Positions 35,872 through 45,209 of a DNA stretch of 64,000 bases are shown here, piece by piece (position 1 is the stretch's first letter; each line of letters begins with the position of its first letter). The position numbers were made by a program, and so were the translations under genes. Under the pieces are notes generated by a model. The model ran no database searches. It was not told where the DNA came from and saw only the letters and a list, made by a program, of their open reading frames with translations. Origin of the DNA: Hyphomicrobiales bacterium (lineage in GTDB: Bacteria > Pseudomonadota > Alphaproteobacteria > Rhizobiales > Beijerinckiaceae); NCBI GenBank assembly GCA_027484655.1, contig JAIXSM010000029.1:1-64000 (forward strand), in the 5' to 3' direction.

Positions 35872-36840
35872 ATGCCCTCGAAGCTCGACCAGCTCAAGAC
35901 GATGACCACCATTGTCGCAGACACCGGCGACATGGAGTCGATCCGCGCGTTCCAGCCCACGGACTGCACCACAAACCCGACGCTGATCCTGAAAGCGGCG
36001 CAGATGGACGCCTATCAACATATCGTCGACGAGGCGATCGCGTGGGGTATGAGCCGTCGGCGCGTCACCACGGCTGTATGCGACCGCCTCGCCGTCAACT
36101 TCGGCGTGGAGTTGGCGCGCATCGTTCCGGGCCGCGTCTCGACGGAAGTCGATGCGGACCTGTCGTTCGACGTGCAGGGCATGGTGGACAAGGCCCGCGC
36201 CTACATCGCCGATTACGCATCGCGCGGCGTGGGCCGCGAGCGCGTGCTCATCAAGCTCGCCTCCACATGGGAAGGCGTTCGTGCAGCGGAAATCCTTCAG
36301 CGCGAGGGCATCGACTGCAACATGACGCTTATTTTCAGCCTGGCCCAGGCGGCCGCCTGCGCCGACGCGGGCGCGTTCCTTATCTCGCCGTTCGTCGGGC
36401 GCATTCTCGACTGGCACGTGAAGAACGAGGGCAAAACTTACACCGCAGAGACCGATCCCGGCGTGCTCTCGGTGCGGGCGATCTTCGACTATTACAAGGC
36501 GCATGGCGTCAGCACGGTGGTCATGGGCGCGTCGTTCCGTAACATCGGCGAGATCGAGGCGCTCGCGGGTTGCGACCGGCTCACCATTTCGCCGCAGCTG
36601 CTGGCCGAACTCGCCGCTGACGAAGGCGACCTCCCGCGCCGCCTCGACCCCGGCGCGCCCGACAAGAACACGCCTGCCCGCATGAACCTCGACGAGAAGG
36701 CGTTTCGCTATCTGATGAACGAGGACGCCATGGCGACGGAAAAGCTCGCGGAGGGCATTCGCCTGTTCGCGCGCGACCTGCGGGCCCTGCGCGATATGGT
36801 CTCGAAGCGACTTGAGGCGGCAGAGCTGCGCAGCGTCTGA
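35872..36840 (+). CDS. tal: Transaldolase
   Basis: 322 residues of the TalB-like class. Motifs: TDCTTNPTLI near residue 31, EVDADLSFD, the Schiff-base Lys in VLIKLASTWEG (about residue 128), CNMTLIFSLAQA, and ISPFVGRILDW. It transfers a dihydroxyacetone unit between sugar phosphates in the pentose-phosphate pathway. It stands alone, without zwf or gnd, between the nitronate monooxygenase and a cation antiporter. ACGAAAAGCA before the ATG gives no strong ribosome site. Confidence 0.95.
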   Translation: MPSKLDQLKTMTTIVADTGDMESIRAFQPTDCTTNPTLILKAAQMDAYQHIVDEAIAWGMSRRRVTTAVCDRLAVNFGVELARIVPGRVSTEVDADLSFDVQGMVDKARAYIADYASRGVGRERVLIKLASTWEGVRAAEILQREGIDCNMTLIFSLAQAAACADAGAFLISPFVGRILDWHVKNEGKTYTAETDPGVLSVRAIFDYYKAHGVSTVVMGASFRNIGEIEALAGCDRLTISPQLLAELAADEGDLPRRLDPGAPDKNTPARMNLDEKAFRYLMNEDAMATEKLAEGIRLFARDLRALRDMVSKRLEAAELRSV

Positions 36841-36977
36841 CGGAACGGCGTTTCGCCCGCGGACACAGCGCGCGGCGCGCGGCGCGGGCGGGTTTCATGC
36901 CGGAAGATTGATCCGCGCCTAGCGAACGCCCGCCGGAATGCGTTAGCCTGAGGCGACCCACCTCAGGCTGCGAGACA

Positions 36978-38846
36978 TTGGAACACCAGATTCATCTGTC
37001 TGACTACAAGGAAGTCCTGCTGTTTCTCATCACGGCAGGCATTGTCGTGCCTGTTTTCCGCAGGCTGCGAATCAGCCCGGTGCTGGGCTTCATCGCGGCC
37101 GGCGTGCTGCTGGGGCCGTTCGGCCTTGGGCGGCTTGCAGGGTCATGGCCGCAGATCGAGGCGATCTCGATCCTTGATGTCTCGCAGATTTCCAAGGTCG
37201 CAGAACTCGGCGTCGCCTTCCTGCTCTTCATGATCGGCCTTGAGCTGTCGTTTGAGCGCCTGCGGCGCCTGCGCAAGCTGGTGTTTGGACTCGGCGCGGC
37301 GCAAGTGGGCCTGACCGCGTTGGCGATTGCGCACATCTGCTATTTCGCGGGCTTCAATCTGGGAGCGTCGGCTGCGATCGGCGCGGCGCTTGCTCTGTCG
37401 TCCACCGCCATCGCGATGCCGGCGCTCGCCGAAGGCAAGAGGCTCAACTCCACCGCCGGCCGCGCGGCGTTCGCGATCCTGCTGTTTCAGGATCTGATGG
37501 TGGCGCCGTTCCTGTTCATGATCATGGTGCTTGCCGAAAGCGATGGGGGCAAGAGCGTCCTTCAACTGTTCACGACGACGCTTCTGCCAGCCTTCATCGG
37601 CCTTGTGGCTATCGTTGGCCTCGGGCGTCTGCTCATCCGCCCGCTGTTCCACCACGTCGCGGCCGCGCGCTCGACCGAGTTGTTCGTCGCGGCGTGCCTG
37701 CTGGTCATCATCGGCGCAGGTCTCGCGGCGGCGGCGGCGGGACTCTCCATGGCGCTCGGCGCCTTCATCGCCGGGCTGCTGCTGGCGGAAACCGAATACC
37801 GCCGCGAGGTGGAGGTCACCATCGAGCCCTTCAAGGGGCTCCTGCTGGGACTTTTCTTCGTCACTGTCGGCGCTGGACTCGACCTCGCGACCGTGGCCGC
37901 GCACCCGCTCAAGACGCTGGGGATCGCCGCAGTGCTCATCCTCGGCAAGGGCGCGCTGATCTACGCCGGCGCCCGGGTGGCGGGCCTTCCCGTCGCCCCT
38001 GCCCGGGAGACGGCGCTCGTCACCGCGCCGGGCGGCGAGTTTGCATTTGTGATGCTTGGCGCAGCCGCCGTCGGCGGGCTCATCGACCGCGGATTCGCCT
38101 CCCAGCTCATGCTGGCGGTCACGCTGTCTATGATCGCGATACCGGCGCTCGCCTGGCTCGGCGCGCGCCAATCCCGCGCGGCCCGCACCGCGGCGAACAT
38201 GGAAACGAACCCGTCCGCGCCGCCGGACGGCGAGTATAGCGGACATGTCATCATTGTAGGATATGGCCGCGTCGGAGCGCTGATAGGCGAGATGCTGAAG
38301 CGTCACGGCATCCCCTTCATCGCCATCGACGGGAATCCCCGCCTGGTCGGGCGTGCGCGCGACGAAGGCGTCAACGCCTACTGGGGCGACGCGACCCGCG
38401 TGGAGTTTCTGCGAAAGTGCGGCGTCCACGCGGCCCGCGCGCTGGTGGTCACCATGGATGCGCCTGCGGCCGTGGAGCGCGCGGTGCAGGTTGCCCGCGC
38501 GGAGCGCGATAGCCTGACCATTGTCGCGCGGGCCCGCGACGCCCAGCACGCAGCCCACCTGTATGAACTCGGCGCCACGGACGCCATTCCGGAAACCATT
38601 GAGGCGAGCCTGCAACTTGCGGAAGCCCTTCTGGTAGACATTGGAGTCGCCGCAGGATTTGTGATCGCCTCGATCCACGAAAAGCGCGACGAGTTTCGTG
38701 CGCTGCTTCAGCGGGAGAGCAAGGGGCCTGAGCGCAGGGCCATCCGCCTCTCGCGACGCGTGAAGGACATCGGCCGCAAGGATGCAGGCCGCAGGGAAAC
38801 AGCCGGCAAGACGCCGGAGCACAAGGAGCCCGAGCCCTCGCCGTGA
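36978..38846 (+). CDS. CPA2-family monovalent cation:proton antiporter (KefB/YbaL-like)
   Basis: 622 residues from a TTG start. About 12 membrane helices fill residues 10-395, with GFIAAGVLLGP, LGVAFLLFMIGLELSFERL and LALSSTAIA typical of CPA2 exchangers. A cytosolic TrkA-N domain begins near residue 423 with VIIVGYGRVGALIGEM, a Rossmann nucleotide site for redox or NAD(H) gating. It should exchange K+ or Na+ for protons at the inner membrane. The C-terminal 40 residues are basic and Lys/Pro-rich. The start region has a weak ribosome site, so the exact N-terminus is uncertain. Confidence 0.93.
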   Translation: MEHQIHLSDYKEVLLFLITAGIVVPVFRRLRISPVLGFIAAGVLLGPFGLGRLAGSWPQIEAISILDVSQISKVAELGVAFLLFMIGLELSFERLRRLRKLVFGLGAAQVGLTALAIAHICYFAGFNLGASAAIGAALALSSTAIAMPALAEGKRLNSTAGRAAFAILLFQDLMVAPFLFMIMVLAESDGGKSVLQLFTTTLLPAFIGLVAIVGLGRLLIRPLFHHVAAARSTELFVAACLLVIIGAGLAAAAAGLSMALGAFIAGLLLAETEYRREVEVTIEPFKGLLLGLFFVTVGAGLDLATVAAHPLKTLGIAAVLILGKGALIYAGARVAGLPVAPARETALVTAPGGEFAFVMLGAAAVGGLIDRGFASQLMLAVTLSMIAIPALAWLGARQSRAARTAANMETNPSAPPDGEYSGHVIIVGYGRVGALIGEMLKRHGIPFIAIDGNPRLVGRARDEGVNAYWGDATRVEFLRKCGVHAARALVVTMDAPAAVERAVQVARAERDSLTIVARARDAQHAAHLYELGATDAIPETIEASLQLAEALLVDIGVAAGFVIASIHEKRDEFRALLQRESKGPERRAIRLSRRVKDIGRKDAGRRETAGKTPEHKEPEPSP

Positions 38847-38896
38847 GTGCGGCAAGCGCCCTTGTGACCGAAGGAACGACAGGCTAAGCCGAAAGC

Positions 38897-40699
38897 ATGG
38901 TCACCAAACAGCAAAAGCTCCGCGCCGCCCTCTTCACGGCGGAAACGCATACGATGCTCCTGCGCTTGTACCGCGAGCATGGGCGCAGGCACCTGAGTAA
39001 GTACCTCCTGGCGCTCGGCCTGCTCGGGTGCGGCGCCGCCGCCACCGCCTACTCGGCCTATCTGCTGAAGCCGGTCCTCAACGGAATGCTCGAAGGCGAG
39101 CAATTCCGCGAGCTGCGCGCCCTTGCGTGGCTCGTCTTCGGGCTCTTCGCCCTGCGCGGCGCGGCCTCTTACGCAGCCACGGTGGTGCTGTCGCGGGCCG
39201 GCAACGCCATCATCGCCTCCGCCCAGCGCACCCTGTTCGACCACGTGCTGCGGCTCGACATGCGTTACCTTGGCGAACGGCACTCCACCGATTTCATCAC
39301 ACGGCTCGTTTACGCCCCCAATGGCGTGCGGGACACGATGCAGGCCCTCGTCACTTCTGCGGGGCGCGAGATACTCACCCTCGTGGGCCTCGTGGTGGTG
39401 ATGTTCATCCAGGAGCCTGTGCTGGCGTTGATCGCCCTGAGCACGCTGCCCGTCGCCGCCGTTCTGCTGAACACCACTGTCGGGCGCATTCGCAAGTTCG
39501 TGGCGCGCGGATACGCCGGCTCGACGCAGATCATGCAGACGATGCAGGAGACGGTGCAGGGCGGGCGCATCGTCAAATCGTACAATCTCGAGGAAGAGAT
39601 GCGCCGGCGCATGGGCGTGGCGGTGCGGGAGGTGGAGCGCTCCTCGAACCGCGTCTCGGCCGGTATGGCGTTCTCTGGCCCGGTCGCCGACGCCCTCGCC
39701 GGGTTCGCTATCGGCGCGGTGATCTTCTACGGCAGCTGGCGCGTGACCATCCACGAGGCGGACGCGGGTTCGTTCTTCTCGTTCGTGGCGGCGCTGCTCA
39801 TGGCGTACGACCCCGCCAAAAAACTGGCGCGCCTGAAACTGGAGCTGCAGAACGGCCTGAGCAGCGCCCGCATGATGTACGAGGTGCTCGATCACCCCGC
39901 GGCTGAGACGCCCGTTCCAGGACGCCCGCCGCTGCAGATTTCGCAGGGCCAGATCGTCGCGCGCGACGTTCGCTTCCGCTATCGCGAAGAGGAGCGCGTG
40001 CTTGACGGGCTCGACCTCGTCGTGGAGCCCAACAAGACAACAGCGCTGGTTGGGCCCTCAGGCGGCGGCAAATCGACAGTGCTCGCGCTGCTGCAACGCT
40101 TCTATGCGCCCGAAGCCGGGGTCATCGAGATTGACGGCCAGAACATCGCCGAAGTCGAGCTGGCCTCCCTGCGGGCGAGCATCGCATTCGTCTCGCAGGA
40201 TGTTTATCTGTTCCGCGGCTCCATCCGCGACAACATCGCCCTTGGCCGACCGGGCGCGAGCGATGACGAGATCATCGACGCCGCCCGCAAGGCTCACGCG
40301 CACCACTTCATTGTCGAGTTCGCGACCGGCTACGACACGAGCGTTGGCGAACAGGGCGCGCAACTCTCTGGCGGTCAGAAGCAGCGCATCGCCATCGCTC
40401 GCGCCATCCTCAAGAACGCGCCGATCATCCTGCTCGACGAGCCGACCGCGGCTCTGGACTCGGAATCAGAGCGCGAGGTGCAGAAAGCGCTCGATGATCT
40501 GCGCGTGGGACGCACGACGCTTGTTGTCGCGCATCGCCTGCAGACCATCATCAACTCCGACCGCATCTTCGTCGTCGAGAACGGTCGCGCGGTGGAGTCG
40601 GGCTCCCATGACGAGTTGATCCGGCGCGGGGGAACCTACAGCAGTTTCTTCGCCTCGCAGTTTGGCGAGGCGGGCGCGCAGGTCAAACCGCAGGCGTGA
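38897..40699 (+). CDS. ABC exporter, fused membrane and ATPase domains (MsbA-like)
   Basis: 600 residues. The N-terminal type IV exporter membrane domain (about 30-320) has six helices. The ATPase domain has Walker A GPSGGGKS (about 386), signature LSGGQKQR (about 490), Walker B IILLDEP and the H-loop VAHRL. MsbA-like half transporters flip lipids or export drugs and peptides as homodimers. An O-antigen-ligase-like gene lies convergent to it, overlapping by 17 bases at the 3' ends, so an envelope-lipid substrate is possible but unproven. The last residues, encoded in the overlap, are GAQVKPQA. Confidence 0.94.
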   Translation: MVTKQQKLRAALFTAETHTMLLRLYREHGRRHLSKYLLALGLLGCGAAATAYSAYLLKPVLNGMLEGEQFRELRALAWLVFGLFALRGAASYAATVVLSRAGNAIIASAQRTLFDHVLRLDMRYLGERHSTDFITRLVYAPNGVRDTMQALVTSAGREILTLVGLVVVMFIQEPVLALIALSTLPVAAVLLNTTVGRIRKFVARGYAGSTQIMQTMQETVQGGRIVKSYNLEEEMRRRMGVAVREVERSSNRVSAGMAFSGPVADALAGFAIGAVIFYGSWRVTIHEADAGSFFSFVAALLMAYDPAKKLARLKLELQNGLSSARMMYEVLDHPAAETPVPGRPPLQISQGQIVARDVRFRYREEERVLDGLDLVVEPNKTTALVGPSGGGKSTVLALLQRFYAPEAGVIEIDGQNIAEVELASLRASIAFVSQDVYLFRGSIRDNIALGRPGASDDEIIDAARKAHAHHFIVEFATGYDTSVGEQGAQLSGGQKQRIAIARAILKNAPIILLDEPTAALDSESEREVQKALDDLRVGRTTLVVAHRLQTIINSDRIFVVENGRAVESGSHDELIRRGGTYSSFFASQFGEAGAQVKPQA

Positions 40700-41972
40700 T
40701 CGGAGGAGCAGGCGCTGGGACAGGAGCAGGCGCAGGCGCTGGGACAGGAGCAGGAGCAGCCGCCAGTACGGCGGCGGGCCGTGTCGTGCGGTACTGGCCC
40801 TTGAGCAACAGGGCGCTGGCGATGGTCGCCATGCACATGATCGTCAGCCACCAGAGTTGCAGCGCGATGGGCGTGAACGTGCTGATGGCGAGCGCCGCCG
40901 CAATGGCTGCAAGCAGGAACCCCGGGGCAGGCTGGGTGACAGCGCCGGCGAGGCTGACGGTCCGGGCGATAATGATCGCCCCGAGGGCCGCGCCCGGCAG
41001 TCCATACTCAAACCAGAGCTGGAACACCGCGCCACGGGGGGCCGCCTCCGGAATGTACCCGGTGCTGAAGCCGCGCGGTGCGGAATCCACCCCGTGCCCC
41101 GTCAACAGGCGGAGCCCCTGCTCCTCAACCACCCAGGCCCACGCGGAGAGGCTACGCAGGAACGGGAGGCCAGACTCGGAGAGGCCGCCGCCCACGCGGT
41201 CTGCAATGACGGCGATGGCCGGCCCCGCCAGCAGCGCCACGGCGAACAACAGGCACACCCACTGCGCGGCCCGACGGGCGCCGCCCAGGGCGATCGCGCA
41301 CACGAGGGCGCCGACGGCGAGACCTGTCAGGGCGGCGGGCGAGCGTGTGGCGACAATGGCCGCCGCCGCCGCAAGCGCGAGCACGCCGGCGGACGTCCAG
41401 CGTTCGCGCACTGCGAGCGCGCCCAGCGCCGGCCACAGGAGCACGCTGGAGGCGATGGTCGCCCGCTCAAGCACGCTTGGCTCCGCCCCCTCGGGGCCGA
41501 GCACATCCACCTCGCGCAGCAGCACCAGGAGAAGCAGGCCGAGGGACGAAGCCCCCAATCCCACCGGGAGCAGGTTGAGATTGGGCGTGCGCACATGAGC
41601 CGGCAGAATGGCGATGGCCGCCGCGACCACGGACAGCGTGCCGAGCGTCTTCAGGAACCGCTCCAGCCCCAGCGCGGGAAACGGCGTCCACAGCACGGAG
41701 ACCCCCGCCCACGCCAGCAACGACAGGGCAGCCAGCCCGAGCGGGGTGGCGAGGCTTTCCGCCAGCGGCCGCAACATGCCCCGGCGCGGCGCAAGCAGCG
41801 CGGATGCGATCATCAGCACGGCGCACACAGGCACCAGCGTAATCATCAGCCGGCGTGAAAAGAGCGCGCCCACGGGACCGGCCACCATCAGCACGGCGAT
41901 GGCGAGGCGCATCAGAAACTCTGATGCGCCGACCGCGGGATCATCGAATTCACGCCTGGGCCGAAGTTTCAT
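40683..41972 (-). CDS. O-antigen ligase-like polytopic membrane protein with Pro-Ala tail
   Basis: 429 residues from the ATG at 41972. About 10-11 membrane helices, with a central loop LLTGHGVDSAPRG that resembles the GxG-type periplasmic loop of the Wzy_C / O-antigen ligase family. Such proteins join or polymerise surface glycans in the inner membrane; no glycan cluster is nearby, so the acceptor is unknown. The C-terminus is a low-complexity tail of alternating Ala, Pro and Val produced by two tandem 24-base repeats. The 3' end overlaps the convergent ABC exporter gene by 17 bases. Confidence 0.75.
   Translation of the reverse strand: MKLRPRREFDDPAVGASEFLMRLAIAVLMVAGPVGALFSRRLMITLVPVCAVLMIASALLAPRRGMLRPLAESLATPLGLAALSLLAWAGVSVLWTPFPALGLERFLKTLGTLSVVAAAIAILPAHVRTPNLNLLPVGLGASSLGLLLLVLLREVDVLGPEGAEPSVLERATIASSVLLWPALGALAVRERWTSAGVLALAAAAAIVATRSPAALTGLAVGALVCAIALGGARRAAQWVCLLFAVALLAGPAIAVIADRVGGGLSESGLPFLRSLSAWAWVVEEQGLRLLTGHGVDSAPRGFSTGYIPEAAPRGAVFQLWFEYGLPGAALGAIIIARTVSLAGAVTQPAPGFLLAAIAAALAISTFTPIALQLWWLTIMCMATIASALLLKGQYRTTRPAAVLAAAPAPVPAPAPAPVPAPAPPITPAV
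40708..40755. repeat. Two tandem 24-base repeats encoding a Pro-Ala tail
   Basis: The unit starting GCAGGCGCTGGGACAGG fills 40708-40731 and again 40732-40755, differing only in the last base. Read leftward each copy encodes eight residues of the APAPVPAP type, the end of the O-antigen-ligase-like protein. The array length is a multiple of three, so slippage would alter the tail length without breaking the frame. Confidence 0.85.
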
Positions 41973-42016
41973 GGGTCCGCTGGAAACGCTCAAGTTTCTA
42001 CTGAGCGATGACTATA

Positions 42017-42033
42017 CGGGGCTGTGAGCCCCG
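42017..42033. terminator. Short perfect hairpin after arfB
   Basis: A 7 bp stem CGGGGCT / AGCCCCG with a 3-base loop GTG lies 47 nt after the arfB stop and 45 nt before the start of the O-antigen-ligase-like gene, both leftward. No U tract follows, so it may be only a weak stop or an mRNA structure. Confidence 0.35.
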
Positions 42034-42079
42034 TGACTGTGGGGCTAACGCAACACACGTTGCAGAATCGACACGCTTG

Positions 42080-42499
42080 TTAGTCGGACGGAGGCGCCGA
42101 GCGCTGCCGCTTCACATCGCCCCGGCGCTTCTTGGTGTCGAGACGGGCGCGCTTGGCGGATCGGGTCGGCTTCGTCGCGATGCGCGTGACCGGGCGCACC
42201 GCAGCCTGCCGGATCAACGCCACAAGCCGCTCCAGCGCGTCGGCGCGGTTGCGCTCCTGGGTGCGGAAGCGGTCGGCGTTGATGATCAGCACGCCGTCAT
42301 TGGTGAGGCGGCGCCCGGCGAGGCCAACCAGACGCGCGCGCACGTCATCGGGCAGCGAGGGCGAGTTGGCCACGTCGAAGCGCAGATGCACCGCGCTGGC
42401 GACCTTGTTGACGTTCTGCCCGCCGGGGCCGGACGCGCGCACAAACGTTTCGCTGATCTCGTCGTCGTTGAGAACGATGGAGCGGGTGATGCGGATCAT
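42080..42499 (-). CDS. arfB: Alternative ribosome-rescue peptidyl-tRNA hydrolase ArfB
   Basis: 139 residues from the ATG at 42499, preceded by GGGAGGCGCGC; a longer frame to 42649 overlaps the Rieske gene and is spurious. The catalytic GGQ loop is at residues 26-28 (ASGPGGQNVNK) and the C-terminus is a basic, Arg/Lys-rich tail, used by ArfB to enter the empty mRNA channel of stalled ribosomes. This combination separates it from the full-size release factors. It follows the Rieske gene by 23 bp. Confidence 0.95.
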   Translation of the reverse strand: MIRITRSIVLNDDEISETFVRASGPGGQNVNKVASAVHLRFDVANSPSLPDDVRARLVGLAGRRLTNDGVLIINADRFRTQERNRADALERLVALIRQAAVRPVTRIATKPTRSAKRARLDTKKRRGDVKRQRSAPPSD

Positions 42500-42522
42500 G
42501 CGCGCCTCCCGCCCCTGCGGGC

Positions 42523-42840
42523 TCAGCCAAGCACGGCGAACACGTCGTCGCCGCGCACCTCGATCGCATAGGTCTTCACCGGCACGCTGCAGGGCGACTG
42601 GCGCGGCTCGCCGGTTTTGATGTCGAAGGAGCCGAAGTGCATGTTGCACTCGATCTCGCCGTCGATGATGTCGCCCTCGGAGAGGCTGGCCAGCCCGTGG
42701 GTGCAGCGATCATCGGTGGCGTAGAAGGCGCCATCGAGGTTGTAGACCGCCAGCGCGCCTTCGGCCCGCTCGACCTTCAGAACCGAGTTGGGCGCCAGAT
42801 CAGACGCCTTGCAGAGGAAAAAGAGGTTTTCGCCGGACAC
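42523..42840 (-). CDS. Stand-alone Rieske 2Fe-2S ferredoxin
   Basis: 105 residues from the GTG at 42840, which has GGGAGACCC upstream. The Rieske cluster ligands are complete: Cys46 and His48 in CTHGLA, Cys65 and His68 in CNMHFG. The length and lack of a signal peptide fit a soluble Rieske ferredoxin such as those delivering electrons to aromatic dioxygenases (BphF/NahAb type). No oxygenase is adjacent; arfB follows. It might partner the PDR-type reductase at 27 kb, though that reductase has its own ferredoxin domain. Confidence 0.92.
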   Translation of the reverse strand: MSGENLFFLCKASDLAPNSVLKVERAEGALAVYNLDGAFYATDDRCTHGLASLSEGDIIDGEIECNMHFGSFDIKTGEPRQSPCSVPVKTYAIEVRGDDVFAVLG

Positions 42841-42911
42841 AGCGCGGGTCTCCCTGTTCGCCGCATGGATAGGGGCAAGGCGGGCGGGGAGCAAGGGGGG
42901 CGTACCCCCCG

Positions 42912-44726
42912 CTACCCCCCGATCTCCTCGCGCAGCATTTCCAGTTCAAGCCATTCGTCTTCGGCTGCGGACAGCTCGCCTTCGGTTTTCATCAGCGCGT
43001 CGGAGAGTTTTGCAAAGCGCGCCTGATCCTTCGCGTAGAGCTGCGGATCCTCCAGCTCCTTGCGGATGCGGGCGGCCAGCACGCGCAGCTCATCCATGCG
43101 CTTGGGCAGGGTTTCGAGCGCGTGTTTCTGCTTGAACGACAGTTTGCGGCGCTCAGGCGCGCGGGGCGCGGACGCGGCGCTCTCCGCCTTCGCCCGGGCG
43201 GGCTCGGGCTCGCCTTCCTTGCGCGCCAGCACGCCGACGCCGCGCTGGGCCACCATGTCCGTGTAGCCGCCCGCGTACTCCTGCCAGCGGCCCTCGCCTT
43301 CCGACACGATGACGGATGTGGCCGTGCGGTCGAGAAAATCGCGGTCGTGGCTGACGAGAATCACCGTGCCGGCGTAGTCGTTCAACAGTTCTTGCAGGAT
43401 GTCGAGCGTCTCAAGATCGAGATCGTTGGTAGGCTCGTCCAGCACCAGCCCGTTGGAGGGCATCGACAGCGCGCGGGCGAGCGCGAGGCGACCCCGTTCG
43501 CCGCCCGAAAGCTTTGTGACCGGCTGGCGCGCCTGCTCCGGCGTGAAGAGAAAATCCTTCATGTAGCCGACCACATGCTTGCGGGCGCCGTTGATCTCCA
43601 CCCAGTCGCCGCTGCCCCCGGTCAGCGCCTCCTTCAGCGTCCATTCGGGGCGCAGCTGATGGCGCTTCTGGTCAAGGGAGGCTATTTCGAGGTTGGCGCC
43701 CAGGCGCACATGGCCGGTGTCTGGCGCCAACTGGCCTGTGAGCATGTTGATGAGCGTGGTTTTGCCGGCGCCGTTGGGCCCAACCACACCCAGCCGGTCG
43801 CCGCGCAGGATACGCGTGGAGAAATCCACCACGATCGGCCGGTCGCCATAGGCCTTGGAGATGCGTTCGGCCTCCACCACAAGCTTACCCGAAACCTTGC
43901 CTTCGGTGGCCTCCATCTTGACCGATCCGGTCACGCGGCGGGCGTCGCGACGCTCCTTGCGCAGCTCGGCCAGTTCGCCCACGCGGCGCATGTTGCGCTT
44001 GCGCCGGGCCGAGACGCCGTGGGTGATCCAGTGTTCTTCATCGACGATCTTGCGGTCGAGCTTTTGCAGATCGCGCGCTTCCTGCTCCAAAACCTCGTCG
44101 CGCCATGTCTCGAAGCCGGCGAACCCCTGCTCCATGCGCCGGGTGCGGCCGCGGTCGAGCCACACGGTGGCCCGCGACAGGTTTTCAAGAAACCGCCGGT
44201 CATGGCTGATGAGCACCAGCGCGCAGCGCAGGGAGCCAAGCCGCTTCTCAAGCCACTCGATGGCGGGCAGGTCGAGGTGGTTCGTGGGCTCGTCGAGCAG
44301 CAGCACGTCGGGCTCAGCCGCCAGCGCGCGGGCGAGCGCGGCGCGCCGCGCCTCCCCGCCGGACAGGCGCGCGGGATCCTCCTCCCCGGTCAGCCCCAGC
44401 TCCTCGAGCAGATAGCGGGCCTTGTAGGGATCATCCGTTGGCGCAAGCCCGGCCTCCGCGTACTCCAGCGTGGTGGCGTAGCCGGACAGGTCCGGCTCCT
44501 GCGGCAGGTAGCGCAGGCTGGCGTCTGGCTGGAAGAAGCGCTTGCCGGCGTCGGCCTCGATCTCGCCGGCGGCGATTCGCAGCAGGGTCGACTTGCCGGA
44601 GCCGTTGCGCCCCACAAGCGCGAGGCGCTCGCCGGGGGCGACGGAAAGTTCCGCGTCTTCAATCAGCGGCTTGCCGCCGAGGGTGAGCGCGATGTTCTGG
44701 AGCAGAAGAAGGGGAGGAGCGGCCAT
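42912..44726 (-). CDS. ABC-F family ATPase (Uup-like)
   Basis: 604 residues with two ABC ATPase domains: Walker A GRNGSGKST and LSGGEARRA in the first, GPNGAGKTT and LSGGERGRL in the second, both with LDEPTN. A linker (about 240-290) rich in Arg and Lys and a C-terminal coiled-coil extension (about 520-600, KQKHALETLPKRMDELR in part) are typical of Uup. ABC-F proteins bind ribosomes or branched DNA rather than transport solutes; no membrane domain is present. It is 71 bp upstream of the Rieske gene on the same strand. Confidence 0.94.
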   Translation of the reverse strand: MAAPPLLLLQNIALTLGGKPLIEDAELSVAPGERLALVGRNGSGKSTLLRIAAGEIEADAGKRFFQPDASLRYLPQEPDLSGYATTLEYAEAGLAPTDDPYKARYLLEELGLTGEEDPARLSGGEARRAALARALAAEPDVLLLDEPTNHLDLPAIEWLEKRLGSLRCALVLISHDRRFLENLSRATVWLDRGRTRRMEQGFAGFETWRDEVLEQEARDLQKLDRKIVDEEHWITHGVSARRKRNMRRVGELAELRKERRDARRVTGSVKMEATEGKVSGKLVVEAERISKAYGDRPIVVDFSTRILRGDRLGVVGPNGAGKTTLINMLTGQLAPDTGHVRLGANLEIASLDQKRHQLRPEWTLKEALTGGSGDWVEINGARKHVVGYMKDFLFTPEQARQPVTKLSGGERGRLALARALSMPSNGLVLDEPTNDLDLETLDILQELLNDYAGTVILVSHDRDFLDRTATSVIVSEGEGRWQEYAGGYTDMVAQRGVGVLARKEGEPEPARAKAESAASAPRAPERRKLSFKQKHALETLPKRMDELRVLAARIRKELEDPQLYAKDQARFAKLSDALMKTEGELSAAEDEWLELEMLREEIGG

Positions 44727-44753
44727 GGCCCGCTATGTCGGGGAAAGCGGGCG

Positions 44754-45209
44754 CTATGGCAAGGGCGCAACCGAACGCCGCTTCGCCCGCGCAGACGCAA
44801 CCCAGCGGCCCTTGGGGCGCCGCATCACTCTTTCGGCGGGCGGCTCCGTCTTCGCCGCGACCGATGGGCCGCGCGGCGGAGCCTGAACGGCTTCTGCCAA
44901 AACCTCCGCCGCCCACTGGTTGAGACTCTTGCCCGCGCGCTCCGCCGCCAGCGCGGCGCCGGCGTGCACCTCCGGGGGAACGCGGAACATCAAGTTGCCC
45001 GAGTACGCCTTTTCCGGCGTTTTTCCCACCTTTGCGCAGGTCTCCAGATAATCGTCGACGGCCTCCGCCAAAGCTTCTTTCAGACCCGCGACGGTCTGCG
45101 CATGGAAGCTGACGACATCACGTATCCCTAGCAGACGACCGGTGAAAACCTCGTCATCCTCATCATACTCGACCCGTGCGAAGTACCCTTTGCAGGTCAT
45201 GGTGTTCAT
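44754..45209 (-). CDS. hicB: HicB-family antitoxin
   Basis: 151 residues from the ATG at 45209 (alternative three codons later); a longer frame to 45359 lies inside hicA. The N-terminal partial RNase-H-like fold shows YFARVEYDEDDEVFTGRLLG and VVSFHAQTVAGLKEALAEAV in part, followed by a ribbon-helix-helix segment (NLMFRVPPEVHAGAALAAER region) for operator binding. The last 40 residues are an Arg/Pro-rich extension. The ATG overlaps the hicA stop by four bases, the classic arrangement. It should neutralise the HicA mRNase and autoregulate. Confidence 0.93.
   Translation of the reverse strand: MNTMTCKGYFARVEYDEDDEVFTGRLLGIRDVVSFHAQTVAGLKEALAEAVDDYLETCAKVGKTPEKAYSGNLMFRVPPEVHAGAALAAERAGKSLNQWAAEVLAEAVQAPPRGPSVAAKTEPPAERVMRRPKGRWVASARAKRRSVAPLP

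Noticed and set aside
37143-38855. 570-codon frame opposite the cation antiporter
   Set aside because: Charged, low-complexity product mirroring a membrane protein gene with clear CPA2 and TrkA-N motifs.
42500-42649. 50-codon N-terminal extension of arfB
   Set aside because: Runs into the Rieske coding region in another frame; the internal ATG has a strong ribosome site and gives the family length.
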